Positions 26,215 through 34,448 of a stretch of DNA of 64,000 nucleotides are shown piece by piece. The DNA comes from Aureimonas sp. OT7 (GTDB lineage Bacteria; Pseudomonadota; Alphaproteobacteria; Rhizobiales; Rhizobiaceae), in NCBI RefSeq assembly GCF_014844055.1, contig NZ_CP062167.1, positions 2,579,501-2,643,500 on the forward strand, written 5' to 3'. Within the stretch, counting starts at the first letter, position 1; each line of letters opens with the position of its first letter. The notes under the pieces are model-generated. The model was not told the origin of the DNA. It searched no databases and saw only the letters and a program-made list of their open reading frames with translations. The translations under genes were made by a program, and so were the position numbers.

Positions 26215-27449
26215 GCATTGACAGCAAGAGCCTGCACGAACTCGGCGAATGGATGGTCGGCGAGGTGCTGGCCGATGCGCCGCTGAAATCGGTAGTGCCG
26301 GAACTGGCCCGCCGCCTGACGACGCTGGGCGTGCCCGTCCATCGCTGCCGTCTGACCTGGCCGACGCTGCACCCCTTGTTCGAGGCCGAGACCCTGCTGT
26401 GGACCACGCAATTCGGTGTCACCAGCCAGAGCTTCGACCGGGAGCGCGTGGACGATACGGCCTGGCGGCAGAGCACCGTCAAATGGATGCTCGACAATCG
26501 CTCCAACCTCCTGCGCGCGCGGCTCGACGGGCCAACCCCGGACCCCACCTTTCCGCTGTATGACGAATTGCGCGGCGAGGCCTTCGTGGACTTCATCGCC
26601 CTGCGCACGCAACTCTTCGCCGACGGCTCCATGCTGCGCCAGGGCAGTTCGGACCTGGATTTCGGGCTTTATGTCGCCTGGGCGACAAAGGATCCCGCAG
26701 GCTTTTCCGACGACGCCGTCGAACTTCTGGGGCGTATCCAGCGCTATGTCGCGATGGTGTGCAAGTCGCTGGCCCTGCCTCGCCTGATCTTCGGCGTCGC
26801 CAACACTTACCTCGGCCCCACCATCGCGCGTGAAGTGCTGGGCGGGCGCATAACGCTGGGCAGCGGCAGCCAGGTGCGGGCCCTGATCTGGTACTCGGAC
26901 CTGCGCGATTCCACCGCGCTGGCGGAATCGATGGGCAGCGAACCCTATCTGGCATTGCTCAACGACTACTTCGACAGCACCGGCCGTGCCGTGGTGGAGG
27001 CCGGCGGGGAAATCCTCGCCTTTATCGGCGACGCCGTAATGGCGATCTTTCCGATTTCGCAAACCGCATTCAGCGAAAGTCAGGCATCGCTTCTCGGCAT
27101 GCAGGCCGCGGACGCGGCCCTCAAGATGGCCGAGCACGTCAATGCCCGGCGGATCACCAAGGGCCAGCCCCCCATCCATTTCGGCATAGCCATGTGTGTC
27201 GGCGAAGTCCGCCTTGGCAATATCGGCATACGCCAGCGCCTGTCCTTCTCGGTCATCGGCCCTAGCGCCAACGAGGTCGAGCGCATGGAAAAGATGACGA
27301 AGACCATGCGCGTTCGCGTCCTGGCCACCGAAGAGATCGCCCAGGCCGCGCCCCACCGCTGGCAGGCCATGGGGCCCGTGCCGCTGCGCGGCTTCCGCGA
27401 CGCCGTCCCGCTATTCGCCCTTGTGCCGGACCGAACACCCCAAGGTTGA
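26211..27449 (+). CDS. Class III adenylate/guanylate cyclase
   Basis: A 412-residue protein whose C-terminal part (about 220-400) is a class III nucleotidyl cyclase domain. Both metal-binding aspartates are present: D230 in ALIWYSDLRDST and D274 in AFIGDAVMAIF. The transition-state region reads FSVIGPSANEVERMEK, keeping the Asn of the NxxxR motif. Residues 1-215 form an N-terminal region without membrane segments that resembles those of rhizobial soluble cyclases (TWPTLHPLFEAET near 50) and may sense a signal. ATG 26211 overlaps the stop of the MBL gene. It probably makes cAMP for the CNB protein encoded two genes upstream. Confidence 0.9.
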   Translation: MSIDSKSLHELGEWMVGEVLADAPLKSVVPELARRLTTLGVPVHRCRLTWPTLHPLFEAETLLWTTQFGVTSQSFDRERVDDTAWRQSTVKWMLDNRSNLLRARLDGPTPDPTFPLYDELRGEAFVDFIALRTQLFADGSMLRQGSSDLDFGLYVAWATKDPAGFSDDAVELLGRIQRYVAMVCKSLALPRLIFGVANTYLGPTIAREVLGGRITLGSGSQVRALIWYSDLRDSTALAESMGSEPYLALLNDYFDSTGRAVVEAGGEILAFIGDAVMAIFPISQTAFSESQASLLGMQAADAALKMAEHVNARRITKGQPPIHFGIAMCVGEVRLGNIGIRQRLSFSVIGPSANEVERMEKMTKTMRVRVLATEEIAQAAPHRWQAMGPVPLRGFRDAVPLFALVPDRTPQG

Positions 27450-27560
27450 GGCTTCGCGTCGCCGTTTTTGAAACGGACCGTAGCCCGCCGGCATCATACA
27501 ACTGCAATTGACGCGACTTATGGTTTGCCTGCCTATGATCCGGCAGAAAGGTGGGCATCC

Positions 27561-28901
27561 ATGCGCATAGCTATGATCGGTTGTGGTTACGTCGGGCTCG
27601 TCTCCGGCGCATGCCTTGCGGATTTTGGGCACGATGTCACCGCCGTCGACCGGGATTCCGGCCGCATCCAGGGGCTGGAGGCCGGCGTCATGCCGATATT
27701 CGAGCCGGGACTGGACCAGCTCGTGGCAACCAACGTTTCCGCCGGACGCCTGCGATTCTCGAGCGATATGCAATCTTCGGTTGCCGATGCCGATGTCGTC
27801 TTCATCGCGGTCGGCACGCCCTCGCGGCGCGGCGATGGCCACGCCGACATCAGCTTCGTGGAAGCAGCGGTTGAGAGCATCGCCCGGCACCTCGAGCCGG
27901 GCGCGGTGGTGGCCACCAAGTCCACCGTACCGGTGGGCACCGGAGACAGGATCGCCGTTCAACTGGCCCGCCTGGCGCCGGGACGCCCCGTTTCCGTCGT
28001 CTCCAACCCGGAGTTCCTGCGCCAGGGTGCGGCCATCGAGGATTTCTGCCGCCCCGACCGGATCGTCGTCGGCACGGAGGACGCGCACGGCCGGGCCGTG
28101 ATGGAGGCCGTCTACGGCCCGCTGTCGATCAACCGGGCGCCGCTCCTGTTCACCGGCCGGCGCGATGCGGAGCTGGTCAAATATGCCGGCAACGCCTTCC
28201 TGGCGATGAAGATCGAGTTCATCAACGAAATGGCCGATCTGTGCGAAAGGCTGGGCGCGGACGTGCAGGAGGTTGCACGCGGCATCGGGCTGGACAACCG
28301 GATCGGCCCGAAGTTCCTGCATGCCGGCCCCGGCTATGGCGGCTCGTGCTTCCCCAAGGATACGCAGGCGCTTCTGGAAACGGCGCGCGCCCATGGCGCG
28401 CCGCTGGCGCTCGTGGAAGCCACCGTCGCCGGCAATCTGGCGCGCAAGGAAGGGCTGGCCGCCCGTGTGGCGCATGCCTTCGGCGGCAGCGTCGAGGGCC
28501 TGCGCGTGGCGCTGCTGGGCCTGTCCTTCAAGCCGAACACCGACGACATGCGCGAAGCCCCTTCCATTCACCTGGCACAGGCCCTCAAGGCCGCCGGGGC
28601 GGACGTTACGGCAACCGACCCGCGCGCCATGGAAAACGCCCGTGGCCTGTTACCGGACGTACGGCTGGTGGAAGATGCCTACGAGGCGGCCAGGGGCGCC
28701 GACGCGGTGGTGCTGGTGACCGAGTGGAACGCCTACCGCGCGCTGGACCTTGCGGCCCTGTCGACCCGCATGCGCGGCAACGTCTTCATAGACCTGCGCA
28801 ACGTCTACAGCCACGCGGCGATGGCCGAGCACGGGCTGATCCATCATGGGGTGGGACGCGGCCCGGCGGCGACCGCCCTACCCCTCCGGCGTCAGGCGTA
28901 G
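27561..28901 (+). CDS. ugd: UDP-glucose 6-dehydrogenase
   Basis: A 446-residue enzyme that oxidises UDP-glucose to UDP-glucuronate with two NAD+ in the cytoplasm. IGCGYVGLVSGACLADFGH at the N-terminus is the NAD-binding fold, VGTPSRRGDGHADI near 90, TVPVGTG near 126, and the catalytic cysteine in YGGSCFPKDTQ near 262 is the UDP-glucose type. The ATG at 27561 is preceded by AAAGG; upstream in-frame residues are not family-like. It is convergent with the UDP-glucuronate epimerase gene, overlapping by 10 bases, so together they can provide UDP-GlcA and UDP-GalA for the glycan block. Confidence 0.95.
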   Translation: MRIAMIGCGYVGLVSGACLADFGHDVTAVDRDSGRIQGLEAGVMPIFEPGLDQLVATNVSAGRLRFSSDMQSSVADADVVFIAVGTPSRRGDGHADISFVEAAVESIARHLEPGAVVATKSTVPVGTGDRIAVQLARLAPGRPVSVVSNPEFLRQGAAIEDFCRPDRIVVGTEDAHGRAVMEAVYGPLSINRAPLLFTGRRDAELVKYAGNAFLAMKIEFINEMADLCERLGADVQEVARGIGLDNRIGPKFLHAGPGYGGSCFPKDTQALLETARAHGAPLALVEATVAGNLARKEGLAARVAHAFGGSVEGLRVALLGLSFKPNTDDMREAPSIHLAQALKAAGADVTATDPRAMENARGLLPDVRLVEDAYEAARGADAVVLVTEWNAYRALDLAALSTRMRGNVFIDLRNVYSHAAMAEHGLIHHGVGRGPAATALPLRRQA

Positions 28902-29896
28902 CGGAAGCCTTGCGCGCGATACCAGCCGACGAATTTCGGGATACCGTCGGCGATCGGCGTCTGCGGCGCGTAGCCGGTCAGGCCGCGCAGCAACCGCGTA
29001 TCGGCAAAGGTTGCGTCGGAATCGCCGGCGGGCAGCGGGCGATACAGCTTCTGCGCCGTCACCCCGGCCGCCTTTTCGATTTCCGCGACGAAATCCATCA
29101 GCCCCACCGGCTGGCCGCCGCCCGCATTGACGACGCGATAGGGTGCAACGGCGCTCAGCGTATCGCCCTCGACGCGGCCGTCTTCGCCCGGGATGGCGTC
29201 CATCAGGCGGGCCATCGCCTCCACCAGATCGTCTATGTAGGTAAAGTCCCTGAGGCTGGAGCCGTTATTGTTGATCTGCAGCGGCTCCCCGGACAGGATG
29301 CGCCGGGCGAAGATGTAATAGGCCATGTCGGGCCGGCCCCACGGCCCGTACACGGTGAAGAACCGGACCGCCGTGGTGGGTATGGCGTAGAGATGGGCAT
29401 AGGAATGGGCCATCAACTCGCCCGCACCCTTGCTGGCGGCATAAATGGTCAGCGGCTCGGCGGTACGGACGCGCTCGTCGAAAGGCATGGATGTGCTGGC
29501 GCCGTAGATGCTGCTGGTGGATGCGAGCACCAGATGCGCGGGCGTGTGGGCTCTACATGCCTCCAGCATGTTGAACGTACCCACGATGTTGGCGCCCACA
29601 TAGGCTTGCGGGTGCGAAATCGAGTGTCGCACCCCCGCCTGCGCCGCCAGATGGAAAACGATCTCGGGCCGCTCCATCGCGAAGAGCGAGACAAGCTCCG
29701 CCGCGCTCTCGATATCCATGCCGACGAAGCGAAAACCATTCCGGCCTTCGATCTGAGCCAGCCGGGCGTGTTTCAGGGCCGGGTCGTAATAGGGCGACAG
29801 ATTGTCGATCCCCGTAACCTCGTGCCCCGCATCCAGCAGCCGGCGCGCCAGATGGAAACCGATGAAACCGGCGCAACCGGTAATGAGAATACGCAT
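28892..29896 (-). CDS. UDP-glucuronate 4-epimerase (NAD-dependent epimerase/SDR)
   Basis: A 334-residue extended short-chain dehydrogenase that interconverts UDP-glucuronate and UDP-galacturonate. ITGCAGFIGFHLA is the nucleotide-binding motif, NLSPYYDPALK near 33 is typical of LspL/GAE epimerases, STSSIYG near 125 supplies the catalytic Ser/Thr, and YAASKGAGE near 150 the Tyr-Lys pair. RFFTVYGPWGRPDMA near 180 is a diagnostic stretch of UDP-uronate epimerases. The gene diverges from the histidine phosphatase gene, whose chosen start is only 17 bases away. Supply of UDP-GalA fits LPS core or exopolysaccharide synthesis in rhizobia. Confidence 0.93.
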   Translation of the reverse strand: MRILITGCAGFIGFHLARRLLDAGHEVTGIDNLSPYYDPALKHARLAQIEGRNGFRFVGMDIESAAELVSLFAMERPEIVFHLAAQAGVRHSISHPQAYVGANIVGTFNMLEACRAHTPAHLVLASTSSIYGASTSMPFDERVRTAEPLTIYAASKGAGELMAHSYAHLYAIPTTAVRFFTVYGPWGRPDMAYYIFARRILSGEPLQINNNGSSLRDFTYIDDLVEAMARLMDAIPGEDGRVEGDTLSAVAPYRVVNAGGGQPVGLMDFVAEIEKAAGVTAQKLYRPLPAGDSDATFADTRLLRGLTGYAPQTPIADGIPKFVGWYRAQGFRYA

Positions 29897-29912
29897 GAAC
29901 GGTCCCGCGCGG

Positions 29913-30539
29913 ATGGTGGCGATGCCTTCCGATAGCGCGGCCACGGGCAAAGGCATAGGGCAGCGCCGTCGCTTTCTGGTTCTGCGCCATGCCCCCACCG
30001 CCTGGAATGCGGATGGCCGCATACAGGGCCGGACCGATTGTCCGCTGTCGCCCGAGGGGCACGAACGCGCGCTGACCTGGCGCGTGCCGGCGGGATTTTG
30101 CCGGGCGCCCTGTTTCAGCAGCCCGCTGCGGCGCTGTCTCGACACGGCCCGCGCCATGGGCCTGTCGCCCGTCGTCGACGACAGGCTGGTGGAGATGGAC
30201 TGGGGAACGCTCGAAGGCGCAACCCTTGCCGGGATGCGCGCCGGGGGCGGCACGGATTTCGCCCGCCGCGAGGCCGCCGGCCTCGATTTCCGGCCACCGG
30301 GCGGCGAAACGCCGCGTGAAACGGGCGCGCGCGCCGTGGCGGTGCTGGCGCAGGCAACCTCCGATGCCGTCATCGTGACGCACAAGGGCGTCATGCGCGC
30401 GCTGCTTGCGCTGGCGACGGGTTGGGACATGGTGGGCAAGCCGCCGATCCGCTTTCCGGCAGAGGGGCACGCATTGCTCATGGAATGGCGGGAGGGCGTC
30501 CTGTACCTGCAACCAGACACTGTGGATATGCGCAACTGA
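29913..30539 (+). CDS. Histidine phosphatase family protein
   Basis: A roughly 208-residue protein of the phosphoglycerate-mutase-like superfamily. The phosphate-accepting histidine lies in LVLRHAPTAWN near residue 26 (RHA rather than the usual RHG), the proton donor glutamate region is LVEMDWGTLEG near 95, and the second histidine is in VIVTHKGVMRA near 155. Members include alpha-ribazole phosphatase and sugar-phosphate phosphatases; the substrate cannot be told here. The start is uncertain: ATG at 29895, 29913 and 29922 are all in frame and none has a good ribosome site. It lies 42 bases before the ABC-lyase fusion gene. Confidence 0.82.
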   Translation: MVAMPSDSAATGKGIGQRRRFLVLRHAPTAWNADGRIQGRTDCPLSPEGHERALTWRVPAGFCRAPCFSSPLRRCLDTARAMGLSPVVDDRLVEMDWGTLEGATLAGMRAGGGTDFARREAAGLDFRPPGGETPRETGARAVAVLAQATSDAVIVTHKGVMRALLALATGWDMVGKPPIRFPAEGHALLMEWREGVLYLQPDTVDMRN

Positions 30540-30581
30540 AGCGCGCTATGCTTGACCGCCGATCGTTTCCGCCAAGGGCCT

Positions 30582-33218
30582 ATGGACGACCTCCTCAAGA
30601 TCGAAGACCTGATCGTCGATTTTCATGCGCCATCGGGCCGCGTGCGCGCCGTCGGCGGCGTTTCCTTCCGCGTACCACGCGGTGGCACGGTGGCGCTGGT
30701 GGGCGAATCGGGCTCCGGCAAATCGGTCACGGCGCATGCCATCATGGGCCTTCTCCCGGGCGCGGCGCGCATGGAGGCCGGGCGCATCCTGTTCGACGAC
30801 GGCTTGTCCGGGCCGCTCGACCTTGCCGCCCTGCCGCCGCAGTCCGACACGTTCACGGCCCTGCGGGGCGCCCGCATATCCATGATCTTCCAGGAGCCTT
30901 CGACCTCCTTTTCGGCCTTCCACACGATCGGCGCGCAGATCGTCGAGGCACTGATGCTGCACGAGAAGGTCGACGCGGGACAGGCCCGCAAACGGGCGAT
31001 CGACGCGTTGGCCGCCGTGGGCTTCCGGCAGCCGGAGCGGCAGATAGACGCCTATCCCTTCGAATTGTCCGGCGGCCTGAACCAGCGCGCGATGATCGCG
31101 ATGGCCACCATAACCCGCCCCGCCCTTTTGATCGCGGACGAGCCGACGACCGCTCTGGACGTGACGGTACAGGCCGAGATCCTGCGCCTGCTGCGCGACC
31201 TGCAGCGTGACCATGGGACGGCCATCCTGTTGATCGCGCACGATCTTGGCGTGGTCGCCAACCTCGCCGACGAGATGGTGGTGATGCACCATGGACGGGT
31301 GATGGAAAGTGGCATGGCCGACGAGCTTTTCGCCCAGCCGCGCCACCCCTATCTCAAGGCGCTGGTGGGTGCGGTGCCTCGCATCGGCATGCCGCGGCAC
31401 GAACGGCTGAAGCCACTGCGCGAGATCGACGTTTCGCTGCCGGCTACGCCCAGGCAGCCGCCCCCCGACCAGGCGGTGCTGTTGCGGGCCGAGGGCCTGC
31501 AGAAGCGTTTCGCCAGGCGCAAGGGCGGGCTGTGGCCGGGCCGCAAAGGCGAGGCCGCGCCGCCGGCCGTCAACGACGTCTCCTTCGAAATCCGACGCGG
31601 CGAGTGCCTTGGCCTGGTGGGGGAAAGCGGCAGCGGCAAGACGACCGTTACGCGCATCCTGGCGCGCAGCATCGAGGCGGATGCCGGGAGCATCCGCATG
31701 GCAGGCCGGGACGGCAGCGACGTCGATGTGCTGGCGCTCGAGGGCGAAGCCCTGCGCCAGTGGCGCCGGCGCATCCAGTTCGTGTTCCAGAACCCTTATT
31801 CGGCGCTCAATCCCCGCATGACCGTCGGCGCCATCGTTGCCGAGCCTCTGAAGATCCACGGGATCGGCACGCCGGCCAGCCGGCGGGACACGGCCCTGGA
31901 CCTGCTTCGGCTGGTGGGCCTCGACGAAAGCCACATGGCCCGATACCCGCACAGTTTTTCCGGCGGACAACGCCAGCGCATTGGCATTGCCCGGGCGCTG
32001 GCGCTGGAGCCTGAGCTCCTGGTGCTGGACGAACCGGTCTCCGCGCTGGACGTGTCCGTGCAGGCGCAGATCCTGAACCTGTTGCGCGACCTGAAGGACA
32101 GGCTCGGCATCACGTGCCTGTTCATTTCGCACAATCTGGCCGTGGTGGACTACCTGGCCGACCGCATCGCCGTGATGTCTGGCGGGCGGCTGGTGGAAAC
32201 GGCGCCGCGCGCCGCCCTCTTCGCCGATCCGCGCCACCCCTACACGCGGTCGCTGATCCGCGCCGTGCCGGAGCCGGACCCCGACAACCGGCTGGACCTG
32301 GACGCCATCGGCCTGACGCAATCGGGGCCTTCGCAATGGGGAGCCGATTTTCTGCCCGACGCCGCCGGCACGGAGCCCGGCATGGTGACCGTGGGCCCGG
32401 ACCATTCCGTACGCGCCCACCGTGTGCCGGGGGATGCCGAGCTTGGCGGACGAAGCCGGGCGGAACACGACGAGATCGCGCGCGCCATCGAGACCGATCC
32501 GAAGGGCGAGCCGACGGTGCATCTGGATTTCGAGGACGGCACGCTTGCAGGCTGGAGCACACGGCGTCTCGTCGGCCCATGGTCGGCGCGGACGGACACG
32601 TCCCATGCCCGCACCGGGCGCTTTTCCTGCCGCTTCGAGCTTCGGCCCCAGGACACGGTCAGCCAGGGCAACCGCGCCGAATTGCGCGACTGGTGGAACG
32701 CTCCCCTCGGCACCGAATGCTGGTATGGCTTCTCCACGTTCCTGCCGGTCGATTTTGCGGCGCCCCCGGGCACCTCCATCGTGCTGGCGCAATGGCATGA
32801 CCAGGCCCGGCTCGGCGAGCCATCCGGCAAGCCGCCCGTCGCCCTGCGTTACCGGGACGGTGTCCTGCGCTTCACCGGCGCCGCCGGCGCCGTCGCATCG
32901 TCCACACCGGAGATCGTCCATTTGTTCGGGGAAACGCCGGCAACGCCCGGCGCATGGATGGACTTCGTTCTGCGCGTCCATTGGCCCATTGGCGGCGAAG
33001 GGGCTGTGGAATGCTTCGTGAATGGCGAAAGCCTGTTCCGCTTCAATGGGCCGCTGGGCTACCGCAACCAGACGCTTGGCCCTTATTTCAAGTTCGGCCT
33101 GTATGCGAGCGGCCCCTTCACCGATCCGCTCATTGCCTGGCAGGACAATTACAGCCGTGGGGGCACCTATGCCGCCGTGGACCCATCGATTGACCATAGA
33201 GAACGGGAAACCGCCTGA
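30582..33218 (+). CDS. Tandem oligopeptide/oligosaccharide-type ABC ATPase fused to a polysaccharide-lyase-like domain
   Basis: An 878-residue protein. Residues 5-285 and 300-575 are two DppD/DppF-type ATPases, both intact: GESGSGKS at 41-48 and GESGSGKT at 347-354, signatures LSGGLNQRA and [12 protein letters not shown], and Walker B motifs ending ADEPTT and LDEPVS. From about 645 to 865 there is an unrelated beta-rich domain resembling the heparin-lyase-I-like polysaccharide lyase family: [34 protein letters not shown] and [11 protein letters not shown]. No signal peptide or membrane segment precedes it, so the lyase-like part is cytoplasmic. ATG 30582 has AAGGG upstream. The importer may handle an oligosaccharide rather than peptides. 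Confidence 0.9.
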   Translation: MDDLLKIEDLIVDFHAPSGRVRAVGGVSFRVPRGGTVALVGESGSGKSVTAHAIMGLLPGAARMEAGRILFDDGLSGPLDLAALPPQSDTFTALRGARISMIFQEPSTSFSAFHTIGAQIVEALMLHEKVDAGQARKRAIDALAAVGFRQPERQIDAYPFELSGGLNQRAMIAMATITRPALLIADEPTTALDVTVQAEILRLLRDLQRDHGTAILLIAHDLGVVANLADEMVVMHHGRVMESGMADELFAQPRHPYLKALVGAVPRIGMPRHERLKPLREIDVSLPATPRQPPPDQAVLLRAEGLQKRFARRKGGLWPGRKGEAAPPAVNDVSFEIRRGECLGLVGESGSGKTTVTRILARSIEADAGSIRMAGRDGSDVDVLALEGEALRQWRRRIQFVFQNPYSALNPRMTVGAIVAEPLKIHGIGTPASRRDTALDLLRLVGLDESHMARYPHSFSGGQRQRIGIARALALEPELLVLDEPVSALDVSVQAQILNLLRDLKDRLGITCLFISHNLAVVDYLADRIAVMSGGRLVETAPRAALFADPRHPYTRSLIRAVPEPDPDNRLDLDAIGLTQSGPSQWGADFLPDAAGTEPGMVTVGPDHSVRAHRVPGDAELGGRSRAEHDEIARAIETDPKGEPTVHLDFEDGTLAGWSTRRLVGPWSARTDTSHARTGRFSCRFELRPQDTVSQGNRAELRDWWNAPLGTECWYGFSTFLPVDFAAPPGTSIVLAQWHDQARLGEPSGKPPVALRYRDGVLRFTGAAGAVASSTPEIVHLFGETPATPGAWMDFVLRVHWPIGGEGAVECFVNGESLFRFNGPLGYRNQTLGPYFKFGLYASGPFTDPLIAWQDNYSRGGTYAAVDPSIDHRERETA

Positions 33219-34432
33219 TGCGCCTTGCGGCCAATGACGCGACCTTGGCGGCTGCGGAGCCTTTCGGCGCTGTGGAGGCGGTTCGTCTGCCCGATGCTGC
33301 GCCCTTCGGCACGCGCCTCGCCGCCCTCGCAGGCGCTGCGAGGCAGCAAGGCTGCAAATGGCTGTTCCACACGCCCCCGGGGGAGACGCCATCGCCAACG
33401 GCGCTGGACAGGGTCGCCTTGGCCAGCCTGCATTACGACATCGTCTTCGGGGCGCTGGCCACGGGGACCCCGCCGGCCCTGTGGCGACCGTCGCGCCTGG
33501 CCTTCGACGCGGCGGAGCGGCTGCCCCACGCGCTGCTGAACTGGTGGGTGGGCCAGACGGTCCTGGCCCGCACCGACACGATATTGCGGCTTGCCGAGGC
33601 CGGACACTTCGACGATGCCGACGCGGTGGCCACCCTGTTCGCGCTGTGGGCCCATGCGCGCACCGTCAAGCTGGCGCAACCCTTGAGCGAGCGGCCCGAC
33701 GAGCCGGAGCCGCTGCAGACGGAAGAACGGGGAGCCATCCTGGCGCGTCTTGCGCTGGACCCGGCCAGGCTTGCCGTCGACTGGGGCGACCGGCGGTATT
33801 TTCTACCCTATACGGGCCGCAATGCCGGCATTGAGCGGCAGCAGACGCGTGGCCAGTTCTTCGAGGCCGATGAGCTGGCCTGGCTTTCCCGCCGGCTTGG
33901 GCCGGGGCGCGTGATCGCCGATATCGGGGCCAACACCGGCAACCACACCATCTTCTTCGCCGGTCCGATGCAGGCGGCCCGCGTCATCCCGTTCGAGCCA
34001 CTTCCCGACGCGGCAGCCATGCTGTCGCGCGCCGTCGCGTGGAACCGGCTTGCCAATGTGGACCTTTCGATGCTGCACCATGGCGTCGGCGCACGGCCGC
34101 TTGCCATGCGCGCCGAACGGTCCGAGCGCGGCGGCCTTGGTGCGACCCGGCTGGTGGAGGATGTGACGGGCGACATAAAGGTTCAGCCGCTCGATGCCCT
34201 CTTGACCGGACCGGTGGACTTTCTGAAGATCGATGTCGAGGCGATGGAGATGGACGTCCTGTCCGGCGCAAAGGGCGTTATCGCACGCAATCGCCCCGCC
34301 ATCTTCATCGAGGTGGCCGAGATCACGGCGGATGCCTTCCGCATCTGGCTCGGCGAAAACGATTACGGTGTCGAGCGCGTCTTTTCCGACAAGGGACACA
34401 CCAACCTTCTGGTGCTGCCCCGTGCCGCCTGA
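33218..34432 (+). CDS. FkbM-family methyltransferase
   Basis: A 404-residue protein whose C-terminal half (about 200-400) is an FkbM-type SAM-dependent methyltransferase. VIADIGANTGNHTIFFA near 230 binds SAM, VIPFEPLPDAAAMLS follows near 253, and VDFLKIDVEAMEMDVLSGA near 330 is the family hallmark. The N-terminal 200 residues are unrecognised. FkbM enzymes usually methylate hydroxyls of sugars or polyketides. The start overlaps the ABC-lyase fusion stop (TGATG) and the binding-protein gene follows after 16 bases, so a methyltransferase is embedded in an importer operon, which is unusual. Confidence 0.88.
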   Translation: MRLAANDATLAAAEPFGAVEAVRLPDAAPFGTRLAALAGAARQQGCKWLFHTPPGETPSPTALDRVALASLHYDIVFGALATGTPPALWRPSRLAFDAAERLPHALLNWWVGQTVLARTDTILRLAEAGHFDDADAVATLFALWAHARTVKLAQPLSERPDEPEPLQTEERGAILARLALDPARLAVDWGDRRYFLPYTGRNAGIERQQTRGQFFEADELAWLSRRLGPGRVIADIGANTGNHTIFFAGPMQAARVIPFEPLPDAAAMLSRAVAWNRLANVDLSMLHHGVGARPLAMRAERSERGGLGATRLVEDVTGDIKVQPLDALLTGPVDFLKIDVEAMEMDVLSGAKGVIARNRPAIFIEVAEITADAFRIWLGENDYGVERVFSDKGHTNLLVLPRAA

Positions 34433-34448
34433 GCGGAGATTGCAACGC

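Noticed and set aside
30546..33398. Minus-strand ORF of 950 codons opposite the ABC-lyase gene
   Set aside because: It mirrors the coding strand frame and has no motif; the plus-strand protein has intact Walker motifs throughout.
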